Of a DNA stretch of 39,230 nt, positions 1-8,762 are shown piece by piece. Under the pieces are notes generated by a model. That model had not been told where the DNA came from. It worked only from the letters and a program-made list of their open reading frames with translations, and did no database searches. Positions within the stretch are counted from its first letter, which is position 1. Each line of letters opens with the position of its first letter. Origin of the DNA: Vairimorpha ceranae (Eukaryota > Microsporidia > Nosematidae); contig NW_020169333.1 in assembly GCF_000988165.1 (NCBI RefSeq), positions 1 through 39,230 on the forward strand, read 5' to 3'. Made by a program: the position numbers and the translations under genes.

Positions 1-280
1 TCAATTTCAACAATAATATTTTTTCCTCCTATTCTATAATCTAAATTTATTTGATTACCTACACTTCTTATTAATTTTCTGACAGATTTTTTTGAAACAG
101 ATGTCATTAATGAAATATTTTTTATAGAAATATTATTTAAAAAAAACAAAATCTTATTAACATCCTCCCAACGTAATTTAGTATTATAATATGGTTTTTT
201 AGTCAAAAAAAACTCCACTTTTTCTGCATTTTCTTCTGGTGCATCTGATAATATTCTTGTCACCTAAAACTTGTTTTACT
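1..280 (-). pseudogene. ISXO2/Merlin-like transposase relic, cut by window edge
   Basis: Read on the minus strand, an open frame runs from about 258 to base 1 and ends in a stretch with GNQINLDYRIGG followed by IIVEID. That block resembles the start of the DDE domain of ISXO2-like (IS1595/Merlin superfamily) transposases, where the first catalytic Asp lies in a V-E-I-D-E motif. The residues before it (TSVSKKSVRKLIRSV) look like the helix-turn-helix region. Upstream of 258 the frame is closed by stops, and the neighbouring frame carries a piece (C..., KSKTSFR) that could be the decayed zinc-ribbon region, so at least one frameshift is likely. The rest of the gene lies outside the window. Family call is from motif recognition only. 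Confidence 0.6.
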
Positions 281-400
281 CTTCATAAACAAGCATTGCA
301 AAACATCTCTTCTAATTTTATACCAATTTCTCTTCAAAAATTGCATTAATTTCATTAACATTTTTTTCTCTTCTTTTATTTTGCATTAAAAAATAGGAGT

Positions 401-1632
401 TAAAAAAAAATTAAAGACCCTCAAATGCGTCAGTTATAGGGTCCCCAGCTCCACTATAAGATTTAATTTAGTAAAAAAATTTAATTTACAATAATTGTTT
501 TAAGACTAATGATATATTATTTATTTTTAAAAAATAACTTTTCTTGCATTTGGTTTTTGATTCCAGAAATTCTTAAAATATAAATTTTAGAAACAGGTAT
601 ATTTTGATGTTAATTTATCAACTAAAGCATGGCTACAGTAATTAACAATTCAAAGTTTATTTAGACAACTAAAAGAAATAAAGCAAAATTTGGCTTCTTG
701 TAAATTGTAGAGTAAAATGCAGCTAATTTATGTTTTCAATAATCTTCAGGATTTTGTCCTGTAGCATTAAAATTTTAAAAATCACTATTTGTTTTGTAAA
801 TTACAAAAAATGCAAAATTTTTTATTTTATTGGCGTGAAATGTTGATAAAAGCTTTTTAAAATACTTTTGATATAAAATTTAAAAATTTTTTATCTACAG
901 TTTTGTTATTTTTTGTATCTCTTCTATTGCAATTAGTTCTCATTTTCATTTAGTTTTGTTTTTCGTGCGTGGGTAGGAGTAATTCTTGTATTAATAGTTT
1001 TAAATGTTTGTTTACTAACATTGATTAAATTGTCACGCACCAAGGGCGCGACCATGTCCAGAGAGTGACCTCGCCTACAGCGATATTATGTTCAGAATTA
1101 TATTCATTGCTCTACTTTAAATTAAATTATGTATAAAATTATTTATTTAAAAGCATCTATATACCTTTTCAAATTTTTTTTAGTGTAGGCTCATATTTGC
1201 CTTTTTTTATGAGTATAATTTTGGCATACAAATTAAAATATGATTAATTAAAGTCTTGGTTAATTAAAAGAAAAAATTAATTAAAGAGAAAAAAAATTTT
1301 ATTGAAAAAGAGAGCTTTTAAAAAAATTATAATATCTTAAATCTTTTATTTTTAAAGTTTAAATGAAAAAAAGGCTGAAATGCATCTTTAAATTTAAATC
1401 AAAAAAATTATTTTAAAACCTATAAATTTGTAATTAAAAAATTGAAAGAAAAAATTTTATTTTAAATTTAAAAATTAAAATTATATGATTCTATAACTAT
1501 TCAAAATATGCATAGTGATTGGCATATCAAATCTATATTAGATTACTTTTATGAACAATACAGGGATTAAGAACGTAAACAAGAACAAAATAAAAGTAAA
1601 ACAAAAGTATTTGTTTTTTTTACTAGGTTTAT
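401..1632. other. gene-free stretch with a few GC-richer islands
   Basis: No frame with gene character is seen. A 6-base-pair inverted repeat (GACCCT at 416-421 and AGGGTC at 437-442) sits where the 5' end of the transposase relic to the left would be expected and may be part of its terminus. A GC-richer island at about 961-1085 contains, on the minus strand, an ATG at about 1055 followed by a short open stretch starting MVAPLVRDN. A similar short sequence recurs near 2972 and 3296. The rest is low-complexity A/T sequence. Confidence 0.5.
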
Positions 1633-2849
1633 TTATACTATTTCTTCAATACCATTATTTTCAGCTTTAATACGATTATTTGATAGAATTTCGGTTACTT
1701 TTCTGGGCATAGAATAAAAAGTGTCTAATTTTAACTTCTTTGTTTTACTATTTGTATCAGAATAATGTCAACTATATTTATATCATTAATAGAATTATGC
1801 AAGCATTTTCTGTCCATACGTGATAAATATTTTTGATTAACTATAGTTGTATCAATGACCTTATTATCATTCTCTTTAATAATTTTAATTTGTATATCAC
1901 TATGATTCTCATCCGAATCAACAATGCTACTATTTATAGGACATGTTACAGTATTGAACCCATTTCTACCAAAAAATAGATTGAATGGTTAATTATTAGT
2001 TGCAGAATGCACTGCTACATTTCACTGTATTCATAAGTCACCTTATTCAAAAGCGCAGTTCAATTTTTACCGGCAGCTAACACACTGCTATACAGATGTT
2101 TTTGCAAATAACGTGTGAGCGTTAGATAAAATTATTCAATTTGAGCTTGGCTTTGTGGGTGCTTCAGCCTCCCATAAATTAAAACAATGCTTTTTCATTT
2201 ACAAAAGTCAACCAAACAAGAATTTCTCGATTCCTTTCCGTTATCACATTGAATTATTTGAGGATCACTGGGTTCATAAAAAGCCATTTTAAGACACAAA
2301 AGAACCTCGGCTACAATCCTACTTTTGAGGGCATAAGTAATTGTATATTTAGAATATACATCAATACCTGTAAGTATCCAAAAAAAATCACCATTTTGTT
2401 CTGCGTAAGTCCTCAAATCAACAAGATCAATAATTAATATCTCAAAGAGCTTCTTAGCCAGAATATACTTAAACTTTTTTTTGTCTTTAGGGGTTGAGCT
2501 TGTAAGCAGATATTACACTCATTACAAGCCTCCTCCAACAGCACATCTAGGAATTGAAAAGTAAAATTGTTTGCACAACTCATAAAGACGATTCTGACCA
2601 TAATGGTTTTGGCTGTGCAGTTTTTGTACTTCTATTTTCATAGAAAGCACTGTTCCTTCCACAAACACCCGCTTATACACATTTCCTGTATCTTTCAGAT
2701 AAAGTAAATTATCTATCAAGATAAACAGCTCGGCCTTCCTTTTAAAGCGATACTTAGTATGTTTGCTTCCATATACTGTCGTATCCTCGCCTTTAAAGAA
2801 TATTTACGATGTTATCGTATTCTTCTTGCGATTTGATAGTAGGTCTCAT
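1633..2849 (-). pseudogene. DDE integrase-type gene, dead
   Basis: Pieces in several frames on the minus strand line up as one integrase-like protein of about 405 codons, from an ATG at 2849 (MRPTIKSQEEYD) to a TAA at 1633. In order: an HHCC zinc-binding region (about 2522-2650, with LHSQNHYGQNRLYELC and then CNECNIC); the catalytic core with IDVYSKY (first Asp), IQCDNGKE (second Asp) and HPQSQAQIE (final Glu); then a downstream PFNLFFGRNGFNT block typical of retroelement integrases of the KRBA2/Gin-1 or Ty3 type. In-frame stops follow FCK, QIE and TNN, and there are frameshifts in an A-run near 2470 and near 2810. No reverse transcriptase or LTR is visible, so this is either a stand-alone integrase gene or a fragment of a retroelement. 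It is clearly non-functional. Confidence 0.75.
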
Positions 2850-3489
2850 AATAATAATTTAAAAAATTTTTATGTGTATTAACTTCTATAAGATCAAAAG
2901 CAGATTAGTTAATAACTATAGTCAAGTTGTTATTTCAAAAAAATTTTGACAGGGTTGCGTGTTTAATTCCCATGGTGGCCTGTACAAAGGTGTCTAAACA
3001 AGCCTTTGTTTAAATTCCTGAATAAAAAGCGTCTTGCGTTTGTAAAAGTTGACGCGTAGTAATTCTATATTATATATATATTTGTATCTATCTATCAGTA
3101 TTGGTTAATTTCTTGTGTGGTGTTTAATACTTTTAAAATCGTAATAAATATAGAAAAACGAATTTCTATATGTATAACATTACTACCTACATAAGAATAA
3201 TCAATATAAATAATATAAGTTTTATACTACAAAGTTCAAATCAATACAATACAAGGATATGTAAGTTTGAGTTTAAAAAAATAAATAAAAAGCATATGGT
3301 CGCGCTCTGGGCACTTGACATGTATTTAAATAAATATAGATTAAAAAATAAACATTGACAACTAAACATATAAACAATAAATACAAAATATAGGTCTAAA
3401 CCGTGTGGAATACCTTATTTATTTATAAAAAACACGGTATCTAAGTCTTTCTATCATTAAAATACTAGAAAGTAAGTGAATATTTTAAC
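2850..3489. other. gene-free stretch, possible short relics
   Basis: Nothing with gene character. A CCC run at 2969-2971 directly precedes an ATG (2972) that opens only 12 codons (MVACTKVSKQAFV then stop). A second ATG near 3296 begins MVALWALDMYLNK. Both resemble the minus-strand piece near 1055, so they may be decayed copies of one unknown sequence family. Confidence 0.35.
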
Positions 3490-3796
3490 AAAGTACAGTG
3501 CGCATCAAAATCTTAGGACACCTAAAAAAAACTTTTTACAGTAAAAAATAAAAAAGACAAGCTTTCAAAATTATGATTCGTGTTAAATTTTTGTAATTTA
3601 AGAGTTTTAGTAAATATTTTTATTAAATATTATTCTATATAAATATAATTCGGTTTTTAGATTTTTTTGTCTTAAGAGGTATGTCAAAATCTTGAGACAC
3701 CATCCCTCCTAAAAACACGTTTTATAGAATTGTAAATAATACATTAGTTTTATTTTGTTGTAATAAAGTACGGTGTGATCTTATTTTTTGACATAG
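3490..3796. repeat. Tc1/mariner TIR-like repeats, three copies
   Basis: The sequence TCAAAATCTTAGGACACC at about 3505-3522, preceded by TACAGTGCGCA, looks like a Tc1/mariner terminus next to a TA target. A near copy, TCAAAATCTTGAGACACC, lies at about 3684-3701, and a weaker copy beginning AAAGTACGGTGTG lies at about 3765-3793. All have the same orientation. They lie just outside the C-terminal end of the dead Tc1-like transposase at 3984-4617, so they probably mark one end of that element or nested insertions. The matching inverted copy at the other end was not found. Confidence 0.45.
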
Positions 3797-3983
3797 GCTA
3801 TTACAAAACTTTTAAAAAAAAATAATTAGTCTCACAACTAACGTGAAGTCTCATTTTACTCAAATTTTGAAATACAAAAAAACTTAAAATAATGATATCT
3901 GTTATTTAATGTTTTTTGATTAAGAAAAGTGAATTTAAATTTCTTTAACTTTTCTCAGGGACATGATGGTTTTGATATTTTTT

Positions 3984-4617
3984 TTAAAAAATAAGTAATT
4001 TAAAAAAAGAAAACTTATTTATTGATTTTATCATCTCTTTCTTTAAAACGTCGACCATACGCTTCTGCATTCCATTAACATATTTTAACAAATTTTCGGG
4101 TGTAATACTTGACCAGGCTACTGTTATCTCAGAATGCAAATCTTGAATATTACCATATTGTTTTCCGTCTCTATAATTATTCTCAACATATCTGCCCACA
4201 AATTTTCAACGGGATTAAGATCTGGACTTAATGGTGGCCAGTTCATACAATCAATATTATTGTTTTCAAACCATATCTTAGTTGCACAAGCTCGACGGCA
4301 AAGTGTATTATCTTATTGAAAAATATAATTAAAATCGCAATTTACATCATTTGAATTGTTACTTTTACTTTCAAAAAATATTAATAGAGATGTTTTAAGC
4401 ATTCTACAATAAAAAATGCTGCTCATTTTAGTACTAAAAATTTGTAAAATCAATTGTTCACTAGAACAAAAACCAGCCCAAACCAACATGTCTCCTTCAA
4501 CCAGTATACGTGTACTATATAAAATTTCATCTTTATTTACATAGTATTAATAATATTTAAACCACCTTGACCGTTTAAATTAAAATTTTTTTCATAACAA
4601 AATATTAATTTATGCCA
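3984..4617 (-). pseudogene. Tc1/mariner transposase, dead
   Basis: The minus strand carries a clear Tc1/mariner DDE domain: WHKLIFCYEKNFNLNG (about 4617-4570), then LVWAGF, then DNTLCRRACATKIWFENN, then WPPLSPDLNPVENLW (about 4190-4240), and a C-terminal AWSSITPENLLKYVNGMQKR. Decay is visible in several places. The first catalytic Asp is read as Tyr (TAT at 4594-4596). A frameshift follows near 4545. An in-frame TAA at 4313-4315 stands where these proteins usually have Gln before the Asp-Asn pair, so a single CAA-to-TAA change would explain it. A second frameshift follows the ENLW motif near 4195. The N-terminal DNA-binding part could not be read upstream of 4617. Confidence 0.85.
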
Positions 4618-4831
4618 TTAACTGGGCCCATAAAACTTTTTTAAAGAAAAACTAAAATTCTTTAAAAAATAAAACATACCGTTTATTTATATTTAAATTT
4701 TATTCTTAATTTTAACAACGGTTTTTACGGTTTGATGGGATTTTTTATTTAAATAAATCAAAAATTCTTAATTGACTTTGTCGAGGTATAATAATGTTGT
4801 ACATTATTGTATAAATTTTTAATATTTTTTA

Positions 4832-5044
4832 CCCCATGCAGGAAGAAAGCAAAGTTAGTAAAAGTGTTATTGATTAAAAAAATCTAAATGAATGCGGATA
4901 TGTAACTTTTTATTTGTGCCTAATTTCTACCATAATCTTTCTTATTTAACATCTATTGTACTGGCAAAAGGTAGTTTTTTTGCGAGTCTTTACGTTTTGA
5001 GGCGGATTGTATTTTATGTTTTAGTTGACATTGCAAGGTGGAGT
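4832..5044 (+). pseudogene. broken start of an unknown, probably membrane-protein gene
   Basis: CCCC at 4832-4835 directly abuts an ATG at 4836, the same arrangement as at intact genes in this window. The frame reads MQEESKVSKSVID, then TAA, then continues in the same frame with KNLNECGYVTFYLCLISTIIFLI, another TAA, and HLLYWQKVVFLRVFTF before further stops. If the stops are ignored this is a short polar N-terminus followed by hydrophobic segments. It runs into a 34-base tandem duplication at 5011-5078 and then the 3' end of RFC1. I read it as a gene that has decayed by in-frame stops and lost its 3' part. The family is not recognised. Confidence 0.4.
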
Positions 5045-5078
5045 ATTTTATGTCTTAGTTGACATTACAAGATGAAGT
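5011..5078. repeat. tandem direct repeat, two 34-base copies
   Basis: 5011-5044 and 5045-5078 are adjacent copies of one 34-base unit (ATTTTATG..TTAGTTGACATT.CAAG.TG.AGT) that differ at four to five positions. The duplication lies between the broken gene start at 4836 and the 3' end of RFC1. Confidence 0.85.
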
Positions 5079-5133
5079 AAAGTACAAAACATATTTTAAC
5101 CTATTTATTATATCAAAGTACTTTTAAAGTAAA

Positions 5134-6930
5134 TTAATAATAAAAATTATTTTCGTCCTCTTCTTCTAGTTCCTCATTATTAGAACCTTTTGCTTTTTTA
5201 ATCTCTCCAATCTCATAAGGAAGATGTCTTTTAATTTTATTGTATTGTCTTGTAAAATCTCCTTTAGTTTTTGTCTTTACCTCTTTATACAATGCTTGTC
5301 CATCTAAAAGTAATTCAGACAAATTGACAAAATCATCTTTTATTAGATCATATTCTTTTAATAAATCTATAGCAGATTTAACATTGTTTTCTTTTAAAAA
5401 ATTAAGGATCTCCAAAAAAATAATATAAGAATCGTAAAGTCTAAAATTTTCTAAACCAGAATTTACATATTTTGACACATGCCTTTTAACTTCTTTAATT
5501 ATTCTTTGATGTTTTAAATATCTTGAATTTTGCCCTAACCAACTGGGAAAATCAATTCCTTTAAACAAAGCTTTATCTTTTGTGGGTAAAACTACGGTAA
5601 AAAAGCCATGAAGAGGCAAAAGACTCCATTCTTGTGTACTTCCTCTTATTAATTTTTCGACTACATCTCCGCTAGAAATGGATTCTGATGATTTATAAAA
5701 ATCAATAAGATTTGCAAATTTAAGTTTCATATAATTTTCTGCTATAAAAAGCGGTATTAATGAATAATCTTCAAAATATAAATCTGTTTTTTCGTTTATT
5801 GACTTACCATGAAAACATTCTGATGCTATTTCAAATACGCTTTTTAAGATAGTCTTCTTTGTGAGACTTGACATTAAATTAATATTAATTTTATCGTTAA
5901 CGCATATTCGTTGAATATTATTTAGAATATAACGAATATCACCATGACTTAGAGAAATAACTTCGTTAATAATATTATCTCCTAGTACTTTATTTTCATG
6001 TTTAAGTATTACTTTAATTCGAGGTACAATCTGTCTACTATCAGGTTTTCTAAATTTAAGATCTAAACAATTATTAGCCAATGTTCTAATTTTTATATTA
6101 TTTCTGTCATTGCAAATACATACAATTGGTATAATACTTTCTTTAATAAGATTATTAAGTTCTACTAGCCCACCTCTATCACTTGTCATTCCATCTACCT
6201 CATCCATCAAAACAATCTTTTTTTTTAATTTAAGTCCTTTAGAAATTCCCTGCGAGTTTATTATTCCTTTAACTTTTTTAACCAATAAAGATTTATTACG
6301 CACATCACTTGCATTAAACTCTACTAGATCCAATCCCAGTTCCTTACATAAAACATGTACAGAAGTTGTCTTTCCTATACCCGGCGATCCACTTAGCAAT
6401 GCACCTCTATTCTTAGTTTTTCCAAGCATAAAATCTGCAAGCGAGTCTATTACAGAACTATTGCCTATCAGATCAGACCGTTTCTTAGGCCGATATTTTT
6501 CAGACCACATATTTGTGTAAGTTGTTGCCTTTTCAGGCTCAATTATTGCATTAATATCTTTAGATTTTTGTATCGATTCTTCAGGTGTATCAAAAACAGA
6601 TGCCTCATCAAAATCAGAACTGATTTGATCTGCTTCTGTTGTCATTCCGCCATTATTCTGATTTAAAACATTAGAAATATCATCACTTTGTAAACATTCA
6701 TTAAGATTTGTCGTAAATTCTTGCTCATAAATAATCTTAATATTTAAATCCTGTGCTTTTTTTAATTTTACTGGTCCTGGTTCTGCACCTACCACTAAAA
6801 AATCTGTCTTTTTTGATGGTGCTATTGTGACTCTGCCGCCCAGGAGAATTACTTTTGACTTTGCATATTCCCTATCCAATGTAAGTTCTCCTGTAAATAC
6901 GAATGTTTTGTTTTTAAAAAAATCTTTCAT
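5134..6930 (-). CDS. RFC1: replication factor C large subunit (clamp loader subunit 1)
   Basis: Large subunit of the RFC clamp loader, which opens PCNA and places it on primer-template DNA in the nucleus. Residues about 4-78 form a BRCT domain (FVFTGEL, then GGRV, then TDFLVVG). The AAA+ module starts with WSEKYRPKKRSDLIGN (142-157), has Walker A GSPGIGKT (181-188), Walker B IVLMDEVD (239-246) and a sensor-1 CICND (271-275). The C-terminal half carries the RFC1-type collar region. BRCT plus AAA+ identifies subunit 1 rather than the small subunits. At 598 residues it is about half the length of animal RFC1 and lacks most of the N-terminal extension, as expected in microsporidia. The C-terminal tail is acidic. 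It is divergent from RVB1 with 110 bases between starts. Its ATG is preceded by ACCGTAAAAA rather than a C-run. Confidence 0.93.
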   Translation of the reverse strand: MKDFFKNKTFVFTGELTLDREYAKSKVILLGGRVTIAPSKKTDFLVVGAEPGPVKLKKAQDLNIKIIYEQEFTTNLNECLQSDDISNVLNQNNGGMTTEADQISSDFDEASVFDTPEESIQKSKDINAIIEPEKATTYTNMWSEKYRPKKRSDLIGNSSVIDSLADFMLGKTKNRGALLSGSPGIGKTTSVHVLCKELGLDLVEFNASDVRNKSLLVKKVKGIINSQGISKGLKLKKKIVLMDEVDGMTSDRGGLVELNNLIKESIIPIVCICNDRNNIKIRTLANNCLDLKFRKPDSRQIVPRIKVILKHENKVLGDNIINEVISLSHGDIRYILNNIQRICVNDKININLMSSLTKKTILKSVFEIASECFHGKSINEKTDLYFEDYSLIPLFIAENYMKLKFANLIDFYKSSESISSGDVVEKLIRGSTQEWSLLPLHGFFTVVLPTKDKALFKGIDFPSWLGQNSRYLKHQRIIKEVKRHVSKYVNSGLENFRLYDSYIIFLEILNFLKENNVKSAIDLLKEYDLIKDDFVNLSELLLDGQALYKEVKTKTKGDFTRQYNKIKRHLPYEIGEIKKAKGSNNEELEEEDENNFYY

Positions 6931-7040
6931 TTTTTACGGTAAGAAAATTAAAAACTTTATTTAAAGAGAACGTCTTGCTTTCATACTCAACTCCCAATTA
7001 AATTTTAACTTAAAAATAATTGTATTTCTTTGCCCATTAA

Positions 7041-8243
7041 ATGTTTGTTAGTAGAAGTAAGGGAATTCATAATCACATTGACAATATTGGTTTAACAGAA
7101 AAAGGGGAAATAAGCGATAATTTATCCAGTATCGTTGATCAGTACGATGCTAGAAGAGCATCTGGAATAATTGTTGATCTAGTAAATTCAAATAAATTCG
7201 GTGGAAAAGTTTTTCTTATAACTGGTCCTAAGGGATGTGGTAAAACCGCCTTAACAGTTGCAATAAGTGAAGAGCTAGGAAATAAGATCCCTTTTGTAAA
7301 TATATCAGGAAATGATGTATATTCTTCAGAGGTCAAGAAATCAGAAATGTTAGATGAATATTTAAGAAAAGCAGTTATGGTAAGTATAAAAGAGTATAAA
7401 CATATTTACGAAGGAGAAGTTGTTGACATACAAGATGCTAAATTGGACCTTAGATCTTCAAAAGGAACTAAAACGCTGCAACTATCAAAGGAGTTAAAGG
7501 ATCAAATGATCTTTCAAAATGTGAAAGTGGGAGACGTTGTGCATATCGATTCGTCTTCTGGTATTTTTAAACGAATGGGTAGAGGAGAATCTTATTTAAA
7601 TGATTATGACCTAGAAGCCGATAAATATGTACCTTTGCCGAAAGGAGATATTTACAGAAAAAAAGAGGTTGTTTTTAATACAACTTTGCACGATTTAGAT
7701 GTTTCTAGTGTAAATCCTACAGGACAGGACGTTTTGTCTTTAGTTCATCAGGTTGTAAAAAATAAAAAAAGCGAAATTACAGAAAAGTTAAGACAAGACA
7801 TTGACAGTTATGTAAATAATTGCAATTTTGCAGAAGTTATTTATGGTGTTTTACTTATAGAAGATGCTAATTTGCTTGATATAGAATGTTTTACTTATTT
7901 AAATAAAATAATTGACACAGGAAGAGGACCTACTATCATTCTTACAAGTAACAATATAGAGGAGTCTAATGATAGCTTATATTTTGGTATTCCTAGACAA
8001 TTTTTGCAAAAATGTCTTATTATTCCTATTAACAAAAATAAGAATGAGTTTGAAGTTATTAAACGTAGGCTTGCTAAAGAGAATTTACAAATTTCGGACA
8101 ATGGATTAAAAGCTTTGGAAAATCTGACTCTAAATTTTGGTATAACCTATACTGTAAACATTATTAAAATGCTTAAAGGATTAGGAGAAAGTATTACTGA
8201 AAAGGATATAGAAAAGTTAACTTCTATTTTTAAACTCAATTAA
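7041..8243 (+). CDS. RVB1: RuvB-like AAA+ protein 1 (pontin) with degenerate ATPase residues
   Basis: Homologue of Rvb1/RUVBL1, which forms a hexamer or dodecamer with Rvb2 in INO80/SWR1-type remodellers and R2TP. Landmarks: HNHIDNIGL near the N-terminus, GIIVDLVNSNK (42-52), Walker A GPKGCGKTA (62-70), the OB-fold insertion with YEGEVVDIQ and LEADKYVPLPKGDI (about 122-205), LHDLDV (216-221) and LLDIECFTYL (278-287). Walker A Lys68 and Thr69 are kept. The Walker B motif, normally D-E-V-H, reads E274-D275-A276-N277. The arginine-finger position after GIP..LL is Lys324. The sensor-2 Arg before Y..V is Thr369. The protein is 400 residues against about 456 in human, ending shortly after the sensor-2 helix. 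CCC at 7033-7035 precedes the ATG by five bases. It may be an ATPase-dead structural partner, but nucleotide binding cannot be judged from sequence alone. Confidence 0.9.
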   Translation: MFVSRSKGIHNHIDNIGLTEKGEISDNLSSIVDQYDARRASGIIVDLVNSNKFGGKVFLITGPKGCGKTALTVAISEELGNKIPFVNISGNDVYSSEVKKSEMLDEYLRKAVMVSIKEYKHIYEGEVVDIQDAKLDLRSSKGTKTLQLSKELKDQMIFQNVKVGDVVHIDSSSGIFKRMGRGESYLNDYDLEADKYVPLPKGDIYRKKEVVFNTTLHDLDVSSVNPTGQDVLSLVHQVVKNKKSEITEKLRQDIDSYVNNCNFAEVIYGVLLIEDANLLDIECFTYLNKIIDTGRGPTIILTSNNIEESNDSLYFGIPRQFLQKCLIIPINKNKNEFEVIKRRLAKENLQISDNGLKALENLTLNFGITYTVNIIKMLKGLGESITEKDIEKLTSIFKLN

Positions 8244-8752
8244 ATTATTATTCTTATTTATTACTGATTTAATGATATAACGACAGAAATAAAAGGTGGT
8301 CTGCCTAAAAAGAAAATTTTATACTTAGTTACGAAATTTGAATAATTAAGTTAACTTCAATTGAACACTAAATAGACATAAAATTTATTTTTTTTAATTT
8401 TTATAAATCTGTAGATAATTCTTAAAAAAACATCTTAATAGTTAGAAAGAACCTCTATGCATGTAAATATCACACTTATTTAACAATTTTTTTTATTTAT
8501 GTATGCTTTAACATATTTTAAAACATGGTTTACCGTTAAATGTTATACATTTAAATGCTTTAAAATTTTACAACACATTAAGACTTAAAAAGTATTATGT
8601 TTTCTATAATTTAAAATAAATTTGTTTTAAAAAAAGTACACACAAACTTATTAAAAACGTATTTTATAGCGATAGATTCTAATAATAATCTTAAAGATAT
8701 CTTTATATACTTTTAGATTTCTCATAAAAAATTATTTTTAAAAATTTTGTAA
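8244..8752. other. gene-free intergenic stretch
   Basis: A/T-rich sequence between RVB1 and NMD3 with no open frame of gene character and no C-run/ATG pair until the NMD3 start signal (CCCC at 8753-8756). Confidence 0.6.
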
Positions 8753-8762
8753 CCCCAATAAA

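Noticed and set aside
6110..6520. 136-codon frame opposite the RFC1 AAA+ domain
   Set aside because: It lies antisense to the most conserved part of RFC1 and has no features of its own; it is a shadow frame.
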